Source: Saccharomyces mikatae IFO 1815 | Taxonomy: Eukaryota > Ascomycota > Saccharomycetes > Saccharomycetales > Saccharomycetaceae | NCBI RefSeq assembly: GCF_947241705.1 | Contig: NC_079270.1 | Location: 868,001 to 932,000 of the forward strand | Length of the DNA stretch: 64,000 nucleotides | Reading direction: 5' to 3' | Part shown: one piece after another, positions 61,917-64,000 of the stretch | Numbering within the stretch: the stretch's first letter is position 1 | How the letters are laid out: the number at the start of each line of letters is the position of its first letter | Translations under genes and position numbers: made by a program | The notes under the pieces: model-generated | Told to the model about the DNA's origin: nothing | Databases searched by the model: none | Seen by the model: only the letters and a program-made list of their open reading frames with translations

Positions 61917-64000
61917 CTATGGTCTCCTATTGTATTGGGTTTGTAAAGCATCAACTTGTTGCTGTAAAGACTGCAAGTTACCTAAAATATCACTTGAATT
62001 AGATCTATTAACATCTGTATTGAACGGAAATTGCTGCTGATGTACATGCTGCTGCTGCTGATGTACTTGCTGCCCCAACATTCCGTAATTAGGTTTGTTA
62101 GGTTGGTTATGTATTCCCGCGTTGTTCAAGTGGAGCGATGCCGAATGTTGTTGCACTTGAGAAAGCTGTCCTCCATAAATTGGTTGTTGAGATTGATTAA
62201 TGGGTCGATATTCACTATTATATGACTGATGAGATTGACTGGGGTTCATTACTGAGCTAGTGTTTTGAAACGAACTCATGCTATTACTAGCATTACTATT
62301 ATTAGCAGCCGACACATTCGATGACGTAGGATTTGGAGATGGTGAGTTCGAAAGCAAAGATTGGAAATAACTATTAGCAGCATTCTGGGGTGATAAAAAA
62401 TTGGGAGATTGTATGCTTGGTGAGTTTGTATATGTGTTTTGAGCCGAGACTAAATTATTTTGCTTTTGCATGTTTGAGAACGAATTTGGGGTTGGCACAA
62501 TGGTTCCTTGCTGGAGCTGTTGAGTACGTGGGGGTGGAGGAGGTGGAAGGTTTTGGGATTGTTGCTGATTATTAGTATAGGTATGCTGAGGGGATATCAT
62601 TGTTGATTGGTTATTGGGATACGTATTTTGCGGGGAGATTATAGTAGATTGATTTTGAGTAAATGTGTTTTGTGGTGAGACCAAGTGTGACTGTTGATGT
62701 TGCGAGATTGTATTTTGAGGGGGAATTAAATGTGACTGCTGATGTTGAGGGAGAGTATTTTGAGGAGAAAACGCGCTTGATATCTGTACTTTTGGCATGG
62801 ACATAATACTTCCATTATTAATCCGAACGTCGTTGGGGTAGGTGGGTTGAGGTGAAATACTTGAAGGTTCAATCTTTGATTGGCTCGAACTAATACCTTG
62901 ATAAGATTGCTGCTGCTGGTTACTTTGAGGAACTGTCATATTAGAAGAGCTTGAAAAGGGACCTGTAGCTTGCGGGGATGTAGATTGATTTGTGAACTGT
63001 GATTGAAACATCGGGGACACCATGTTATCCACTGAAGGTGATAAATGCTGTTTCATTAAGTAGTTTGCAGAGCCTGTGGCAGTAGGCTTTAAAGGCTGCA
63101 ACCCTCCAGAGTTAACAACAGTATCAGGTGTAATGGTAGGCTTACCTGATGGAGGTTGCTCCATATGACTTCGCATCAAGTAATTTGCGGAACCAGTTGC
63201 AGTTGGCTTTAAAGGTTGTAAACCCGCCTGAATGCCACCGTTGCTTGCATTTAATCCCTCATTATATTCTTCTCGCACCAAATGGTTAGCAGAGCCTGTA
63301 GCCGTTGGCTTCAAAGGTTCCAATGGTACTTGCTGAGGAACACCATTGATATTGACATTGTTAATTGGTAAGTTACTACCATTCTGTAAGAACATTGACG
63401 ACATTGGCAATGATGCTGAATCAACTGTCTGTATTTGTTTGAAATGTGACAAAGAGTCCTTCATATCTTCCAAAACTTTCTTTTCCTCCTCGGTTTCTTG
63501 TTGTTCGCTAGGTAAACTTGAAACTAACCCACTGTTTTGTCTCCCCTTATATAATCTCTTTAATAATTGGTCCATGGGCAACGTGAAGTCTAATGGGCCA
63601 TCATTACTAGAATTCTGACCTTCGTCTTCCCCATTAGTATGTTTATTTCTTGACTCATTATTAGTAAACGAATCCTGATTGGAATTTGGAGGATCCTGGA
63701 ATGTTATATGTTCTGAAAATCTAACCTTCTTACTTTTAAAGTTCGAGTTTTTTATTCTCCGCCTGACTCTCTTTCTTGTTGTCGTACCAGTCAATAACAA
63801 TGAAGCAAATGAATCAAAGTCAACCTTTTGATCACCAGCTTTGTTGTAATTATCATCGTCTTCCACCTCCTCATACACCTCTTCATGATTATCACTGCTT
63901 AGAATAGGGCGCGGTTTGGGTACAGGCGCCTTCTCCAAAATCATATGTCTTAGCGGTAAAATTCCATATATAATAGCCCTAGAAATTAGTCTTAGAACAG
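61917..64000 (-). CDS. SCD5: Scd5, clathrin/actin endocytosis regulator and PP1 adaptor (N terminus beyond window)
   Basis: This is the C-terminal part of a longer protein. The frame stays open to the right edge (reading ...LRLISRAIIYGILPLRHM before the first internal Met at 63944), so about 694 codons are present out of roughly 870 in S. cerevisiae. Scd5 links the Glc7 phosphatase to cortical actin patches and endocytosis. The PP1-docking motif KVRF is at 63717-63728. Three copies of a 20-residue repeat with core PLKPTATGSAN follow. Then come several SPQNT-type 12-residue repeats, a polyproline stretch (PPPPPPRTQQ) and Gln-rich runs. It converges with PDR10 (270 bp). Confidence 0.96.
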   Translation of the reverse strand, partial: VLRLISRAIIYGILPLRHMILEKAPVPKPRPILSSDNHEEVYEEVEDDDNYNKAGDQKVDFDSFASLLLTGTTTRKRVRRRIKNSNFKSKKVRFSEHITFQDPPNSNQDSFTNNESRNKHTNGEDEGQNSSNDGPLDFTLPMDQLLKRLYKGRQNSGLVSSLPSEQQETEEEKKVLEDMKDSLSHFKQIQTVDSASLPMSSMFLQNGSNLPINNVNINGVPQQVPLEPLKPTATGSANHLVREEYNEGLNASNGGIQAGLQPLKPTATGSANYLMRSHMEQPPSGKPTITPDTVVNSGGLQPLKPTATGSANYLMKQHLSPSVDNMVSPMFQSQFTNQSTSPQATGPFSSSSNMTVPQSNQQQQSYQGISSSQSKIEPSSISPQPTYPNDVRINNGSIMSMPKVQISSAFSPQNTLPQHQQSHLIPPQNTISQHQQSHLVSPQNTFTQNQSTIISPQNTYPNNQSTMISPQHTYTNNQQQSQNLPPPPPPRTQQLQQGTIVPTPNSFSNMQKQNNLVSAQNTYTNSPSIQSPNFLSPQNAANSYFQSLLSNSPSPNPTSSNVSAANNSNASNSMSSFQNTSSVMNPSQSHQSYNSEYRPINQSQQPIYGGQLSQVQQHSASLHLNNAGIHNQPNKPNYGMLGQQVHQQQQHVHQQQFPFNTDVNRSNSSDILGNLQSLQQQVDALQTQYNRRP

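Overview
The window is a stretch of budding-yeast nuclear chromosome. Genes are dense and almost all intronless. The leaders are A-rich, the promoters carry recognisable yeast sites, and one ribosomal-protein gene has a short intron with the exact yeast signals GTATGT, TACTAAC and CAG. Gene content, order and orientation match, gene for gene as I remember it, S. cerevisiae chromosome XV right arm from TIM18 (YOR297C) to SCD5 (YOR329C). Many proteins differ visibly from the S. cerevisiae versions I recall (TIM18, CPA1, MCH5, LDB19, SCD5). The source is therefore most likely another Saccharomyces sensu stricto species; I cannot say which one from sequence alone.

Layout. 1-8 kb: TIM18, MUM3, MBF1, BUD7, RAX1. 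8-15 kb: the CPA1 attenuator peptide and CPA1, ISW2, BIL1, RRG7. 15-26.6 kb: MCH5, SLY41, SNU66, NOP58, DGK1 and intron-bearing RPL20B, all on the minus strand. 27-34 kb: SPS4, SFG1, COT1. 34-43 kb: FAA1, HSH49, GNT1, PMT3. 43-50 kb: LDB19, PRO2, FRT1, all minus strand. 50-64 kb: MYO2, SNC2, PDR10 and the C-terminal part of SCD5, which runs off the right edge. I see no tRNA gene, transposon, LTR, centromere, telomere repeat or CRISPR array.

The genes are independent transcription units, but several themes recur. Arginine, proline and nitrogen control: CPA1 with its uORF and a Gcn4 site, PRO2 with a Gcn4 site, MCH5 with a Put3 site. Polarised secretion and membrane traffic: MYO2, SNC2, BUD7, RAX1, SCD5, LDB19, BIL1. 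Ribosome and RNA biogenesis: NOP58, RPL20B, SNU66, HSH49. Sporulation: MUM3 and SPS4, each with a middle sporulation element. Many genes have whole-genome-duplication partners. Those in the left part (BUD7, RPL20B, COT1, FAA1) pair with S. cerevisiae chromosome XIII and those in the right part (PMT3, FRT1, MYO2, SNC2) with chromosome I.

The least explained item is a possible small minus-strand gene at 17556-17823 between MCH5 and SLY41. Two overlapping protein-like frames meet at an Ala-stop sequence that resembles the layout of the yeast antizyme +1 frameshift. The most informative regulatory sites are a step-type heat-shock element at MBF1, a Put3 site at MCH5, three Tbf1-like boxes between GNT1 and PMT3, and an Mcm1-Fkh2 composite far upstream of SFG1.
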